From the NCBI RefSeq assembly GCF_002843605.1, contig NZ_CP025263.1, positions 5,795,501 through 5,859,500 on the forward strand: a stretch of 64,000 nt of DNA, written 5' to 3'. Below, piece after piece: positions 1 through 9,732 of this stretch. The DNA comes from Pseudomonas sp. S09G 359 (lineage in GTDB: Bacteria; Pseudomonadota; Gammaproteobacteria; Pseudomonadales; Pseudomonadaceae). A program made the position numbers and the translations under genes. Positions within the stretch are counted from its first letter, which is position 1. Each line of letters begins with the position of its first letter. Below the pieces are notes generated by a model, which saw only the letters and a list, made by a program, of their open reading frames with translations, had not been told where the DNA came from and did not search any database.

Positions 1-300
1 TGCCAACACGGGTGGCGGCCCCATTTCTTCGGTGCCCACCAACACCTGCGGACGCAGGCTCAGAATGCCTTCCGCCGACAACTGGCGCTGATAGCCGATG
101 CTCGGCAATGCCTTGAGGGACTCGGGATGCTGGCTGGTGGTGTCCACCCCCACCAGCTTCGACTCCCCGCCCAGCGCCGTCACCCATTCGGACAGCGCGC
201 CACCGGCACTCACCCAGCGTTGAGGCAGTTCAGAGGCTTGTGCCCCGTGGTTGACCAGCAGTCCGACAACAAGCGCAATAGCACTGGCACTCAGGCGCAT
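1..300 (-). CDS. hmuT: Hemin ABC transporter periplasmic binding protein, partial (N-terminal 100 residues)
   Basis: Leftward gene running off the window start, so only the N-terminus is seen. It opens with a hydrophobic signal peptide (about residues 1-22, ending near AQA) and continues with the haem-binding TonB-dependent uptake pattern WVSAGGALSEWV, then GVDTTSQHPESLKALPSIGYQR, and a segment LRPQVLVGTEEMGPP typical of the periplasmic HmuT/PhuT family. The family delivers haem to the inner-membrane permease HmuUV. The assignment is from remembered family sequence, and the rest of the operon lies outside the window. A possible Fur box lies about 115 bp upstream. Confidence 0.75.
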   Translation of the reverse strand, partial: MRLSASAIALVVGLLVNHGAQASELPQRWVSAGGALSEWVTALGGESKLVGVDTTSQHPESLKALPSIGYQRQLSAEGILSLRPQVLVGTEEMGPPPVLA

Positions 301-413
301 AACAGGGTTTCCTTCCAAGGGCAGGGCCTTTCGAGTACTCCTCGATGTGACAGATAACCTGTGCAACGCATCGAACTGAGCACCCAGTCAGCTAACGGGC
401 GAAGCCGGCATTT

Positions 414-432
414 GATAATTGTTTGCATTTGA
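414..432. promoter_or_regulatory. Candidate Fur box
   Basis: The 19-base stretch begins GATAAT and has CATT at positions 13-16; it matches the consensus GATAATGATAATCATTATC at about 11 of 19 positions. It lies between the divergent haem-binding protein gene and the Rieske gene. Haem uptake genes are usually iron-repressed, so the position makes sense, but the match is only moderate. Confidence 0.4.
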
Positions 433-454
433 ACGTCAAGGCATAAGGATTTAA

Positions 455-772
455 ATGAAGTTTCTCTGCCCCTCCGAGGCCCTGGCGCCCGACAGCAGCC
501 TTGGGTTTGACGTAGACGGCTGCAAGCTGCTGGCCGTGCGCCGCGGCGGCGTTGCCTACTTCTATATCAACCGCTGCCCCCATCGCGGTATCCCGCTGGA
601 ATGGCAGCCCGACCGCTTCCTCGACGCCAGCGCCAGCCTGATCCAGTGCGCCACCCACGGCGCACTGTTCCTGATCGAAAGCGGCGAATGCATCGCCGGC
701 CCCTGCGCAGGGCAAAGCCTCACCGCCCTGCCCGGCCGCGAAGACGCACAGGGGTTGTGGGTGCAGCTCTAG
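455..772 (+). CDS. Small Rieske (2Fe-2S) domain protein
   Basis: The 105-residue protein is essentially one Rieske domain. The two cluster-binding boxes are visible as C41-x-H43 (in CPHRG) and C65-x2-H68 (in CATHG), 21 residues apart. There is no signal peptide, so it is probably a cytoplasmic ferredoxin-like electron carrier; its redox partner cannot be told from here. An AAGGA ribosome site precedes the ATG. Its stop codon overlaps that of the convergent sfsA by 3 nt. It lies head-to-head with the haem uptake gene and might share its iron control. Confidence 0.85.
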   Translation: MKFLCPSEALAPDSSLGFDVDGCKLLAVRRGGVAYFYINRCPHRGIPLEWQPDRFLDASASLIQCATHGALFLIESGECIAGPCAGQSLTALPGREDAQGLWVQL

Positions 773-1482
773 TCGCCGAGTAGCACGTCCAACCGGCGAT
801 CCACATACACCTCTTCGGGCGTGATGCGCACGCCATACGCCAACACTTCCACCCCCGCAGCCTTGGCTTCGCGCAGGGCGGCGGCGTACCCAGGGTCAAT
901 TTCCACGGCCGGCCGCACCGCGTCGATGCCCGACAGGTTGACGCAATACAGTTGCACCGCGCGCACGCCGTCGCGAGCCAGGTGCGCCAGCTCCCGCAGG
1001 TGTTTGGCGCCACGCTGGGTCACGGCGTCGGGGAAGGCGGCCACATGGGTGCCATCAAAGCCCAAGGTCACACTTTTGACTTCGACATAGGCCGCGCCAT
1101 CGGGGTAATCCAGGCGGAAATCGATACGGCTTTTTTCCTGCCCATACGGCACCTCACGCTTTAACGCGGTAAAGCCGTTCAGTTCGGTAATCACCCCGGC
1201 GCGCAGGGCTTCCTCTATCAACTGGTTGGCCCGCGCCGTGTTGACGCACGCGAGCCGCCCTTGTGGCGTCTCGGCGATTTCCCAGGTGCCGGGCAACTTG
1301 CGCTTGGGGTCGCTGGAGCGGCTGAACCAGACCTGCCCACCCTCCAGCATGCAATTGAGCATGGAGCCAGTGTTCGGGCAGTGAATGGTGAGTAACTCGC
1401 CGGTAACGGTTTCGATATCGGTGAGAAAACGCTTATAACGGCGAATCAAGCGCGCTTCTTCGAGGGGAGGATGAAAGCGCAT
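769..1482 (-). CDS. sfsA: DNA/RNA nuclease SfsA (sugar fermentation stimulation protein)
   Basis: The 237-residue product matches SfsA in length and in its landmarks: an N-terminal RYKRFL segment, the HCPNTGSM motif near residues 34-41, and the nuclease-like core with RIDFRL and YVEVKSVTL near residues 118-140. The E. coli protein was first described as a positive factor for maltose gene expression and is now annotated as a nucleic-acid-binding nuclease. The ATG overlaps the last base of the upstream aminotransferase stop codon (TGATG), so the two are probably co-transcribed and translationally coupled. Confidence 0.9.
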   Translation of the reverse strand: MRFHPPLEEARLIRRYKRFLTDIETVTGELLTIHCPNTGSMLNCMLEGGQVWFSRSSDPKRKLPGTWEIAETPQGRLACVNTARANQLIEEALRAGVITELNGFTALKREVPYGQEKSRIDFRLDYPDGAAYVEVKSVTLGFDGTHVAAFPDAVTQRGAKHLRELAHLARDGVRAVQLYCVNLSGIDAVRPAVEIDPGYAAALREAKAAGVEVLAYGVRITPEEVYVDRRLDVLLGD

Positions 1483-2654
1483 CAGCCTTGCCAGCTCCGC
1501 AAGCCACGGGCGATGCGTTCGACCGCCTCCTGCAGGCGCTCAAGATTCTGCGTGTAGGCAAAGCGCACGTGGTGCCCGGCCTGATAACGACCGAAATCCA
1601 GGCCTGGGGTAAACGCCACATGCTCGGTTTCGAGGAAATGCCGGCAGAATGCGAAGGCATCACCGCCGAACGCGCTGATATCTGCATACAAATAAAATGC
1701 CCCTTCCGGCTCGACGGCAATGCCGAACCCCAGCTCGCGCAGGGCCGGCAGCAAGAAGTCACGACGACGCCCGAATTCGGCGCGGCGCTCCTCGAGAATG
1801 CTCAGGGTTTGCGCAGTAAAACAGGCCAGCGCCGCATGCTGGGCCATGCTCGGCGCGCTGATGTAGAGGTTTTGCGCCAGCTTCTCCAATTCACCCACTG
1901 CCGCCGGTGGCGCCACCAGCCAACCCAAGCGCCAGCCAGTCATGCCGAAATACTTGGAAAAACTATTTAGGACGAACGCCTCATCATCCACCTCCAGCAC
2001 GCTGGCGGCGTCAGTGCCGTAGGTCAGTCCGTGGTAGATCTCGTCCACCACCAGATGGCCATTGCGCGCCTTGATCGCGCTGGACAGCCCGGCCAACTCA
2101 TCGCGCGTGAGGATCGTGCCGGTCGGGTTGGCCGGCGAGGCAACCAGCGCGCCCACGCTATCCTGGTCCCAGTGCCTGGCCACCAGATCGGCGGTCAGTT
2201 GGTAGCGCACCTCGGGGCCCACCGGCACCAGTTGCGCCGCGCCTTCCACCAGGCGCAGGAAGTGCCGGTTGCAGGGGTAACCCGGGTCGGCCAGCAGCCA
2301 ATGCTTGCCGGGGTCCACCAGCAGGCTGCTGGCCAGCAGCAGCGCGCCGGAGCCACCGGGGGTAATCAGGATGCGCTCCGGGTCAATTTTCAGGCCGTAG
2401 CGCTGCTGATAGAACCCACTGATCGCCTCGCGCAATTCCGGCAGGCCACGGGCGGCGGTGTAGCGGGTCTTGCCATTGGCCAGTGCCGCCTGGCCGGCCT
2501 TGATAATCGGCTCGGCGGTGGTGAAATCCGGCTCGCCGATTTCCAGGTGGATCACATCATGCCCTGCCGCCTGCAGCTCATTGGCTCGCGCCAGCAGCGC
2601 CATGACATGAAACGGTTCGATGGCGCGACTGCGCGCACTGTAGGGCTGAGCCAT
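1482..2654 (-). CDS. PLP-dependent class I/II aminotransferase
   Basis: The 390-residue protein is a fold-type I aminotransferase. It shows the N-terminal [10 protein letters not shown], the SPANPTGT loop near 173-180, the [10 protein letters not shown] segment near 205-213 and the PLP lysine K234 in [14 protein letters not shown]. Size and motifs match the aspartate/alanine aminotransferase group; the substrate cannot be fixed from sequence alone. It is the first gene of a leftward pair with sfsA, and no other metabolic genes are next to it to suggest a pathway. Confidence 0.85.
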   Translation of the reverse strand: MAQPYSARSRAIEPFHVMALLARANELQAAGHDVIHLEIGEPDFTTAEPIIKAGQAALANGKTRYTAARGLPELREAISGFYQQRYGLKIDPERILITPGGSGALLLASSLLVDPGKHWLLADPGYPCNRHFLRLVEGAAQLVPVGPEVRYQLTADLVARHWDQDSVGALVASPANPTGTILTRDELAGLSSAIKARNGHLVVDEIYHGLTYGTDAASVLEVDDEAFVLNSFSKYFGMTGWRLGWLVAPPAAVGELEKLAQNLYISAPSMAQHAALACFTAQTLSILEERRAEFGRRRDFLLPALRELGFGIAVEPEGAFYLYADISAFGGDAFAFCRHFLETEHVAFTPGLDFGRYQAGHHVRFAYTQNLERLQEAVERIARGLRSWQG

Positions 2655-2955
2655 TAGCCTTCCTTAACGGTGAGGACAAAATCAGGATTCTACCGAACCC
2701 TCGCGGTAAAACATGCTCTATTGCCTGCTCGGCCACCTTGGTGGCCCGGGCAAGCACGCGCAAAACGGCTAAAATCAACATTCGAGACGTGACATACCCA
2801 GCAACGACGGGCGACTGCACTTTGCAACCCGTACGCGACGGGCCTCGACAACCGGGAGTGGCGCACCCCGAATCTATCTGGTAAGTTCGCCCGCTTGCAG
2901 CCGCAGGGCCGGCAGGTGTCGGTGACGTTGCAATCCTGCGCAATGGATTAGAAGA
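2655..2955. other. Intergenic region between the aminotransferase and dksA
   Basis: These 300 bp must hold divergent promoters for the leftward aminotransferase-sfsA pair and rightward dksA. I find no convincing -35/-10 pair, repeat or small gene in it. Confidence 0.4.
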
Positions 2956-2973
2956 GTGAGAGGCGGTCTATTC

Positions 2974-3408
2974 ATGTCCACCCAAGCAAAGCAACAGAGC
3001 ATCAGCGGTTTCCAACCCTACGTCGAGTCGAAGGGTGAGGAATACATGGGCAAGCCCATGCGCGAGCACTTCTCCAAAATCCTGAAGCAGTGGAAACAGG
3101 ACTTGATGCAGGAAGTCGACCGCACGGTTGACCACATGAAGGACGAAGCAGCCAACTTCCCGGACCCGGCCGACCGTGCCAGCCAGGAAGAGGAATTCGC
3201 CCTCGAACTGCGCGCCCGTGATCGCGAGCGCAAGCTGATCAAGAAGATCGACAAGACCCTGCAACTGATCGAAGACGAAGAATACGGCTGGTGCGAATCC
3301 TGCGGCGTCGAAATCGGTATTCGTCGCCTGGAAGCCCGCCCTACCGCGGACCTCTGCGTAGACTGCAAGACCTTGGCTGAAATCAAGGAAAAACAGGTCG
3401 GCAAATAA
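2974..3408 (+). CDS. dksA: RNA polymerase-binding transcription factor DksA
   Basis: DksA enters the secondary channel of RNA polymerase and works with ppGpp to adjust rRNA and amino-acid promoters. The 144-residue product has the N-terminal coiled coil with the tip motif DPADRAS (DxxDxA at D64, D67, A69) and the C-terminal zinc finger C107-x2-C110-x17-C128-x2-C131, so it is a canonical zinc-binding copy. I chose the ATG at 2974 over the in-frame GTG at 2956 because GAGAGGCGG lies at ribosome-site distance before the ATG. It is followed by its own terminator and then gluQ. Confidence 0.95.
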   Translation: MSTQAKQQSISGFQPYVESKGEEYMGKPMREHFSKILKQWKQDLMQEVDRTVDHMKDEAANFPDPADRASQEEEFALELRARDRERKLIKKIDKTLQLIEDEEYGWCESCGVEIGIRRLEARPTADLCVDCKTLAEIKEKQVGK

Positions 3409-3425
3409 ACCTGCCGAGCTGAACG

Positions 3426-3456
3426 AATGGGGCGTGCAAACGCCCCATTTTTGTTT
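3426..3456 (+). terminator. Rho-independent terminator of dksA
   Basis: A 9-bp stem AATGGGGCG/CGCCCCATT with a 6-nt loop is followed by TTTTG, 17 bp after the dksA stop codon. Confidence 0.85.
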
Positions 3457-3491
3457 CTGGAATTTGCTGATTTTCCAGTAGTATCCGGTCC

Positions 3492-4379
3492 ATGACAGCC
3501 TCTACCTATATTGGGCGTTTCGCCCCCACGCCCAGCGGCCACTTGCACTTCGGTTCGCTGGTCGCCGCCCTTGCCTCCTACCTCGATGCCCGCGCCAACA
3601 GCGGCCGCTGGCTGATGCGCATGGAAGACCTCGACCCTCCCCGCGAAGAGCCCGGCGCCCAGGCGGCGATCCTGCACGCCCTGGAAAGCTACGGCTTTGA
3701 ATGGGACGGTGAACTGGTCCGACAAAGCGAGCGCCATGAGGCCTACGCCAAAGTGCTGAATGACATGTTCAACCACGGCCTGGCCTACGCCTGCACCTGC
3801 TCGCGCAAACAGCTGGAAGCCTACAACGGCATTTACCCGGGGCTGTGCCGCAATGCCGGTCACGATCAGCAGGATGCGGCCATTCGCTTGCGTGTTCCGG
3901 AACTGGAGTATCACTTTACCGACCGCGTACAGGGCGAATTCCGACAGCACCTGGGCCGCGATGTCGGCGATTTCATCATCCGCCGCCGCGACGGCCTGTA
4001 TGCCTACCAACTGGCCGTGGTCCTCGACGATGCCTGGCAAGGGGTGACGGATATCGTGCGCGGCGCCGACCTGCTCGATTCCACACCGCGCCAGTTGTAC
4101 CTGCAAGAGTTGCTGGGCCTGCGCCAACCGCGCTACCTGCACGTACCGCTGATCGTCCAGCCGGACGGTAACAAACTGGGCAAAACCTATCGTTCGCCGC
4201 CGTTGACACCCGACCAGGCCACGCCTTTGCTGTTAAGAGCATTGCGCGCGCTCGGCCAGCAACCCGGCAGCGAACTGCTCCACGCCAGCCCACGTGAGCT
4301 GCTGGATTGGGGCATTGCCCACTGGGACGCCAGCCAGATCCCGCGCACACTCACACTGGCCGAAGCGCAATTGAGCTGA
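3492..4379 (+). CDS. gluQ: Glutamyl-Q tRNA(Asp) synthetase
   Basis: GluQ-RS is a truncated paralogue of glutamyl-tRNA synthetase that attaches glutamate to the queuosine at position 34 of tRNA(Asp). The 295-residue protein has the class I start RFAPTPSGHLHFGS (HIGH-like motif near 15-22) and the zinc-binding segment CTC followed downstream by YPGLC near residues 95-118. It lacks the C-terminal anticodon-binding half, as expected. The KMSKS-like loop is KLGKT (near 230), a degenerate form. The dksA-gluQ order is a common gammaproteobacterial arrangement. Confidence 0.93.
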   Translation: MTASTYIGRFAPTPSGHLHFGSLVAALASYLDARANSGRWLMRMEDLDPPREEPGAQAAILHALESYGFEWDGELVRQSERHEAYAKVLNDMFNHGLAYACTCSRKQLEAYNGIYPGLCRNAGHDQQDAAIRLRVPELEYHFTDRVQGEFRQHLGRDVGDFIIRRRDGLYAYQLAVVLDDAWQGVTDIVRGADLLDSTPRQLYLQELLGLRQPRYLHVPLIVQPDGNKLGKTYRSPPLTPDQATPLLLRALRALGQQPGSELLHASPRELLDWGIAHWDASQIPRTLTLAEAQLS

Positions 4380-4441
4380 AGGCGCTTGCAGCTTGCCAGC
4401 CATCCGTTACCATCGCCGCACGTTTTTACACAGAGGCCAAT

Positions 4442-4618
4442 ATGTACATCTATCGATTGGTCCTGCTGCTGGTCGTCGGGATCTACCTGTTTTCTCCCGC
4501 CATCATGGATTGGTGGATCGACGCCACGGGCGCCTGGTACCGCCCCTATCTGCTGTGGCTGATCCTGATCGTCGTGACTTTCATCCTGCAGAGCCAAAAA
4601 GATGCCGATGAGCTTTAG
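4442..4618 (+). CDS. 58-residue two-helix membrane protein upstream of and overlapping cbrA
   Basis: The frame starts at an ATG and encodes 58 residues with two hydrophobic segments (about 4-22 and 37-52) separated by a short aromatic loop (DWWIDATGAWYRPY), ending in a charged tail. It overlaps the start of cbrA by 11-17 nt, which implies translational coupling. P. aeruginosa has a small gene at the same position; I recall it being called cbrX but am not certain. A role in CbrA membrane insertion or signalling is inference from position only. Confidence 0.8.
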   Translation: MYIYRLVLLLVVGIYLFSPAIMDWWIDATGAWYRPYLLWLILIVVTFILQSQKDADEL

Positions 4619-7556
4619 CCTCACCCAGATGCTGCTGATCAGCGCCGCGTACCTCGCGGCGTTGTTCGGCGTTGCCTGGATCAGTGAGCGCGGAATGATT
4701 CCGCGGGCGATCATTCGCCATCCGTTGACCTACACCTTGTCCCTCGGCGTGTACGCCAGCGCCTGGGCGTTCTATGGCACGGTGGGCCTGGCCTATCAGT
4801 ATGGTTATGGCTTTCTGTCCAGCTACCTGGGCGTGTCCGGCGCATTTTTGCTCGCGCCGGTGCTGCTGTACCCGATCCTGAAAATCACCCGCACCTACCA
4901 GCTGTCGTCCCTGGCCGACCTGTTTGCCTTCCGCTTTCGCAGCACCTGGGCCGGTGCGCTGACCACCGTGTTCATGCTGATCGGCGTGCTGCCGCTGCTG
5001 GCCCTGCAGATCCAGGCCGTGGCCGACTCCATCAGCATCCTCACCCGCGAGCCGGTGCAGCATCGGGTCGCGCTGGCCTTTTGCGCGCTGATCAGCCTGT
5101 TCACGATTTTCTTCGGTTCGCGCCACATCGCCACCCGCGAGAAACACGAAGGCCTGGTGTTTGCGATTGCGTTCGAGTCAGTGATAAAGCTGATCGCCAT
5201 TGGCGGGGTTGGCCTCTACGCGCTGTACGGCGTATTCGATGGCCCGCAACAGCTGGAGTTGTGGCTGCTGCAAAACCAGACCGCCCTCGCCGCGCTGCAC
5301 ACGCCGTTGCAGGAAGGCCCGTGGCGCACGTTGCTGCTGGTGTTCTTTGCCTCGGCCATCGTGATGCCGCACATGTATCACATGACCTTTACCGAGAATC
5401 TCAACCCGCGCTCGCTGGTCAGCGCCAGCTGGGGCTTGCCGCTGTTTTTGCTGTTGATGAGCCTGGCGGTGCCGTTGATCCTGTGGGCCGGCCTGAAACT
5501 GGGCGCCACCACCAATCCCGAATACTTCACCCTCGGCATCGGCATTGCCGCCAACAGCCCGGCCCTGGCGCTGCTGGCTTACGTGGGTGGTTTATCGGCG
5601 GCCAGCGGCTTGATTATCGTCACCACGCTGGCCCTCTCGGGCATGGCGCTCAACCATTTGGTGCTGCCGCTGTACCAGCCGCCGGCCGAGGGCAATATCT
5701 ACCGCTGGCTGAAATGGACGCGCCGCGCGCTGATCGTCGCGATCATCATGGCCGGCTACGGCTTCTATTTGCTGCTGGGCGCCGGGCAAGACCTGGCCAA
5801 CCTCGGCATCGTCGCCTTTGTCGCCACCTTGCAGTTCCTGCCGGGGGTATTGTCGGTGCTGTACTGGCCGACCGCCAATCGCCGAGGCTTTATCGCCGGG
5901 CTGATGGCGGGGATCCTGGTGTGGATCGTGACCATGCTGCTGCCGCTGGTCGGCAACCTGCAGGGGTTCTATATCCCGCTGCTGAACATGATCTACGTGC
6001 TGGACGACACCAGTTGGCACATGGCGGCGATTGCCTCCCTGGCCGCCAACGTGCTGATGTTCACCCTGATCTCGCTGTTCACCAACGCCAGCCCGGAAGA
6101 AACCAGCGCCGCCGAGGCCTGCGCGGTAGACAACGTGCGCCGCCCGCAACGGCGCGAGCTGCATGCGGCCTCGCCCCAGGAATTTGCCACGCAGCTGGCC
6201 AAGCCCCTGGGCGCCAAGGCCGCGCAGAAGGAAGTCGAGCAGGCACTGCGCGATCTTTACCTGCCGTTTGACGAACGCCGCCCCTATGCCCTGCGCCGCC
6301 TGCGCGACCGCATCGAAGCCAACCTGTCCGGCCTGATGGGCCCCAGCGTGTCCCAGGACATGGTGGAAACCTTCCTGCCCTACAAGGCCGGCGGCGAAAA
6401 CTACGTGACCGAAGACATCCATTTCATCGAGAGCCGGCTGGAGGACTACCACTCGCGCCTTACCGGCCTGGCCGCCGAACTCGATGCCCTGCGCCGCTAC
6501 CACCGCCAGACCCTGCAGGAACTGCCCATGGGCGTGTGTTCCCTGGCCAAGGATCAGGAGATCCTGATGTGGAACAAGGCCATGGAAGAGCTCACCGGCA
6601 TCGCCGCGCAACGGGTGGTCGGCTCACGCTTGAACACCCTCGGCGATCCATGGAAAGAACTGTTGCAAGGTTTTATCAACCTGCCCGACGAACACTTGCA
6701 CAAACAGCACCTGGCCCTCGACGGCCAGACCCGCTGGCTCAACCTGCACAAAGCCGCGATCGACGAGCCTTTGGCCCCCGGTAACAGCGGCCTGGTGCTG
6801 CTGGTCGAGGACTTGACCGACACGCAGATGCTCGAAGACAAACTGGTGCACTCCGAGCGACTGGCCAGCATTGGCCGCCTGGCGGCCGGCGTGGCCCATG
6901 AAATCGGCAACCCGATCACCGGTATCGCCTGCCTGGCGCAGAACCTGCGTGAAGAGCGCGAGGAAGACGGCGAAATCACCGAAATCAGTGGGCAGATCCT
7001 CGAACAGACCAAACGGGTGTCGCGCATCGTGCAGTCGCTGATGAGCTTCGCCCATGCCGGCGCCCATCAGAACCAGGATGAAGCCGTGTGCCTGGCCGAA
7101 GTGGCGCAGGATGCCATTGGGCTGCTGGCGTTGAACCGGCGTAATTTCGAAGTACAGTTTTTCAATTTGTGCGACCCCGACCATTGGGTCGACGGCGACT
7201 CACAACGCCTGGCCCAAGTGCTGATCAACCTGCTGTCCAACTCCCGCGACGCGACGCCGGCGGGCGGCGCGGTACGCGTCAAGACCGAGGCTTTCGAGCA
7301 CACGGTCGACCTGATCGTGGAGGACGAAGGCAGCGGTATTCCACAGAACATCATGGACCGATTGTTCGAACCTTTCTTCACCACCAAGGATCCAGGTGAA
7401 GGTACCGGTCTGGGCCTTGCACTGGTCTATTCCATCGTTGAAGAGCATTATGGACAAATCACCATCGACAGCCCGGCTGACACCGAAAGCCAACGCGGCA
7501 CCCGTATTCGGGTGACCTTGCCGCGTCATGTCGAAGCGACGTCCGCTGTGAACTGA
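4602..7556 (+). CDS. cbrA: Sensor histidine kinase CbrA (SLC5 transporter-kinase fusion)
   Basis: CbrA senses carbon/nitrogen state and phosphorylates CbrB. The 984-residue protein starts with about 500 residues of a sodium/solute symporter-like membrane domain with many hydrophobic helices. A cytoplasmic linker and a PAS domain follow (about 640-745). Next come the HisKA domain, with the phospho-acceptor histidine near residue 766 in [12 protein letters not shown], and the ATPase domain (N-box [10 protein letters not shown] near 875, DEGSGIP near 908, [12 protein letters not shown] near 934). A second ATG 6 nt downstream (4608) is an equally possible start. cbrB follows after 22 bp. Confidence 0.95.
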   Translation: MPMSFSLTQMLLISAAYLAALFGVAWISERGMIPRAIIRHPLTYTLSLGVYASAWAFYGTVGLAYQYGYGFLSSYLGVSGAFLLAPVLLYPILKITRTYQLSSLADLFAFRFRSTWAGALTTVFMLIGVLPLLALQIQAVADSISILTREPVQHRVALAFCALISLFTIFFGSRHIATREKHEGLVFAIAFESVIKLIAIGGVGLYALYGVFDGPQQLELWLLQNQTALAALHTPLQEGPWRTLLLVFFASAIVMPHMYHMTFTENLNPRSLVSASWGLPLFLLLMSLAVPLILWAGLKLGATTNPEYFTLGIGIAANSPALALLAYVGGLSAASGLIIVTTLALSGMALNHLVLPLYQPPAEGNIYRWLKWTRRALIVAIIMAGYGFYLLLGAGQDLANLGIVAFVATLQFLPGVLSVLYWPTANRRGFIAGLMAGILVWIVTMLLPLVGNLQGFYIPLLNMIYVLDDTSWHMAAIASLAANVLMFTLISLFTNASPEETSAAEACAVDNVRRPQRRELHAASPQEFATQLAKPLGAKAAQKEVEQALRDLYLPFDERRPYALRRLRDRIEANLSGLMGPSVSQDMVETFLPYKAGGENYVTEDIHFIESRLEDYHSRLTGLAAELDALRRYHRQTLQELPMGVCSLAKDQEILMWNKAMEELTGIAAQRVVGSRLNTLGDPWKELLQGFINLPDEHLHKQHLALDGQTRWLNLHKAAIDEPLAPGNSGLVLLVEDLTDTQMLEDKLVHSERLASIGRLAAGVAHEIGNPITGIACLAQNLREEREEDGEITEISGQILEQTKRVSRIVQSLMSFAHAGAHQNQDEAVCLAEVAQDAIGLLALNRRNFEVQFFNLCDPDHWVDGDSQRLAQVLINLLSNSRDATPAGGAVRVKTEAFEHTVDLIVEDEGSGIPQNIMDRLFEPFFTTKDPGEGTGLGLALVYSIVEEHYGQITIDSPADTESQRGTRIRVTLPRHVEATSAVN

Positions 7557-7578
7557 GACCGTCGAGAGAATTGAATCA

Positions 7579-9009
7579 ATGCCGCACATTTTGATCGTCG
7601 AAGACGAAACCATTATCCGCTCTGCCTTGCGTCGCCTGCTTGAACGAAATCAGTACCAGGTCAGCGAAGCCGGCTCGGTGCAGGAAGCCCAAGAGCGTTT
7701 CAGCATTCCCACGTTCGACCTGATTGTCAGTGACCTGCGCTTGCCTGGCGCGCCTGGCACCGAGTTGATCAAGCTGGGCCAAGGCACTCCGGTGCTGATC
7801 ATGACCAGCTACGCCAGCCTGCGCTCGGCGGTTGACTCCATGAAGATGGGCGCGGTGGACTACATCGCCAAGCCTTTCGACCACGACGAAATGCTCCAGG
7901 CCGTGGCGCGCATCCTGCGTGACCGTCAGTCGGCCAGCAGCGCGCCTGCCGAGCAACGCCCCGCCGGCAAAGCCGCCGAGAAGCCTGGCGTGGACAACAG
8001 CAACGGCGAGATCGGCATCATCGGCTCCTGCCCACCGATGCAGGATCTGTACAGCAAGATCCGCAAAGTCGCACCGACCGACTCGAATGTATTGGTCCAG
8101 GGCGAGTCCGGCACCGGTAAAGAACTGGTGGCCCGCGCCCTGCACAACCTGTCCAAGCGCGCCAAGGCCCCGATGATCTCGGTGAACTGCGCGGCGATCC
8201 CCGAATCCCTGATCGAGTCCGAGCTGTTCGGCCACGAAAAAGGCGCGTTTACCGGCGCCAGCGCCGGGCGTGCGGGCCTGGTTGAAGCGGCGGACGGCGG
8301 CACGCTGTTCCTCGATGAAATCGGCGAACTGCCCCTGGAAGCCCAGGCGCGCCTGCTGCGCGTGCTGCAAGAAGGCGAAATTCGCCGTGTGGGCTCGGTG
8401 CAATCGCAAAAGGTCGATGTACGCCTGATCGCGGCCACCCACCGCGACCTGAAAAGCCTGGCCAAGATCGGCCAGTTCCGTGAAGACTTGTACTACCGCC
8501 TGCACGTGATCGCCCTCAAGCTGCCGGCCCTGCGTGAGCGTGGCGCCGACGTCAACGAGATCGCCAATGCGTTCCTGCTGCGCCAAAGCGCACGCATCAA
8601 CCGTACCGACCTCAAGTTTGCCCCCGACGCTGAGCAGGCGATCCGGCATTACTCCTGGCCGGGTAACGTGCGTGAGCTGGAAAATGCGGTGGAGCGCGCA
8701 GTGATCCTGTCGGAGAGCCCGGAGATTTCCGCCGAGCTGCTGGGCATCGATATCGAGCTGAGCGACCTTGAAGACGACGATTTCATCGGCCTGGCCCCGC
8801 AACAGGGTGGCGGTAGCAATACCAGCCATGAGCCGACTGAGGATTTGTCACTGGAAGACTACTTCCAGCACTTTGTCCTTGAGCACCAGGACCACATGAC
8901 CGAGACCGAACTGGCGCGCAAACTGGGCGTGAGCCGCAAGTGCCTGTGGGAACGCCGCCAGCGCCTGGGTATCCCACGGCGCAAGACCGGGGTGGCCAGC
9001 GAGAGTTGA
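7579..9009 (+). CDS. cbrB: Sigma-54-dependent response regulator CbrB
   Basis: CbrB is an NtrC-type activator used for catabolism of many carbon and nitrogen sources and for transcription of the sRNA CrcZ. The 476-residue protein has a receiver domain with phospho-acceptor D52 (IVSDLRLPG), an AAA+ domain with Walker A GESGTGKE near 175 and the sigma-54 contact loop GAFTGA near 222-227, and a C-terminal helix-turn-helix (about 445-468, [18 protein letters not shown]). It lies 22 bp after cbrA. A matching binding site lies 42 bp after its stop codon, before CrcZ. Confidence 0.95.
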   Translation: MPHILIVEDETIIRSALRRLLERNQYQVSEAGSVQEAQERFSIPTFDLIVSDLRLPGAPGTELIKLGQGTPVLIMTSYASLRSAVDSMKMGAVDYIAKPFDHDEMLQAVARILRDRQSASSAPAEQRPAGKAAEKPGVDNSNGEIGIIGSCPPMQDLYSKIRKVAPTDSNVLVQGESGTGKELVARALHNLSKRAKAPMISVNCAAIPESLIESELFGHEKGAFTGASAGRAGLVEAADGGTLFLDEIGELPLEAQARLLRVLQEGEIRRVGSVQSQKVDVRLIAATHRDLKSLAKIGQFREDLYYRLHVIALKLPALRERGADVNEIANAFLLRQSARINRTDLKFAPDAEQAIRHYSWPGNVRELENAVERAVILSESPEISAELLGIDIELSDLEDDDFIGLAPQQGGGSNTSHEPTEDLSLEDYFQHFVLEHQDHMTETELARKLGVSRKCLWERRQRLGIPRRKTGVASES

Positions 9010-9050
9010 GGGCGCGCCCCCACAGGTAACACCCTCAGATGTGAAAAAAC

Positions 9051-9076
9051 TGTTACCGCGGATATTTCGCGTAACA
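9051..9076. promoter_or_regulatory. CbrB binding site upstream of crcZ
   Basis: The site is TGTTAC, 14 bases, GTAACA, a perfect match to the CbrB consensus TGTTAC-N14-GTAACA as I remember it from P. putida work. One more GTAACA half-site lies upstream at 9027-9032. It is about 100 bp upstream of the sigma-54 promoter of crcZ, a normal enhancer distance. Confidence 0.8.
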
Positions 9077-9115
9077 AAAGCCGGGGCTTACGGTAACGAA
9101 GCCCCGGCTTTTTTT
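9076..9115 (+). terminator. Rho-independent terminator of cbrB
   Basis: A 14-bp perfect stem (AAAAGCCGGGGCTT and its complement) with a 9-nt loop is followed by a run of T. It shares its first base with the CbrB site, so activator site and terminator are packed together. Confidence 0.9.
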
Positions 9116-9174
9116 CGCCTGCGAAAACCCAAAAACCACCTCAAACCCCCGGTTTTGCTGGGCGGCGCAAAAGT

Positions 9175-9190
9175 TGGCACGCACCCTGCT
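9175..9190 (+). promoter_or_regulatory. Sigma-54 promoter of crcZ
   Basis: TTGGCACGCACCCTGCT has the -24 GG and -12 GC exactly ten bases apart, as sigma-54 requires. The predicted start is near 9201. It fits known CbrB control of crcZ. Confidence 0.85.
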
Positions 9191-9200
9191 ATATGCTTAG

Positions 9201-9566
9201 TACAAAAACAATAACAAGCTTTGTACAAGACAATAAAAATAAGACGAATCGACTCACGCATAATAAAAACAACACGGCGGAGGCGCAGCTAACTGATTCT
9301 TTTGGAGAGGCGTTGCATTGGGGCTTGCCCCGCAACCAGGCCGAGAACAACAAAAACTGCCCTAAGGCAGAGCCTGAACTGGTTGGATCGTAGATCAGCA
9401 ACACAGCGACCAAAGCAATCCGTTTGCTCTTGGCTCCCGATTGGGAGTGTCATGAAGGTGAATCTTCATGGCGAGGGCGATCAACAAAAACAAGAAGCCC
9501 GCAATCAATAATAAAAATAGAGCACGCAACTACTTCTGGGGGAGCTTCGGCTCCCCTTGTAGTTTC
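9201..9566 (+). ncRNA. crcZ: CrcZ small RNA (Hfq/Crc antagonist)
   Basis: CrcZ sequesters Hfq (with Crc) and so relieves catabolite repression. The stretch between cbrB and pcnB carries six A-rich AAnAAnAA-type motifs (near 9204-9218, 9230-9244, 9272-9284, 9355-9368, 9482-9494 and 9505-9519), which are the Hfq/Crc-binding CA motifs. The 5' end is inferred from the sigma-54 promoter. The 3' end is the GGGGAGC-TTCG-GCTCCCC hairpin at 9539-9556 followed by a T-rich tail. The resulting length of about 366 nt fits what I know for Pseudomonas CrcZ, as does its position. Confidence 0.92.
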
Positions 9567-9732
9567 TTGTAGAAAGCTTCCAGCATTCTGCACCGGGATT
9601 TGAAGATTTGAGGCTTATGGCGCAAGGCCTGCAGCTTGTTCCTACACCATCCCCCGACTAAATGCTAGAATCCCCGCCCATCATGCGGTCATTCTTCGTT
9701 ATGGCCGAACATTCCTTCAAACAGTGCATCCC

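Noticed and set aside
127..357. 76-codon rightward frame opposite the haem-binding protein gene
   Set aside because: It is antisense to a leftward gene with a good signal peptide and has no recognisable features.
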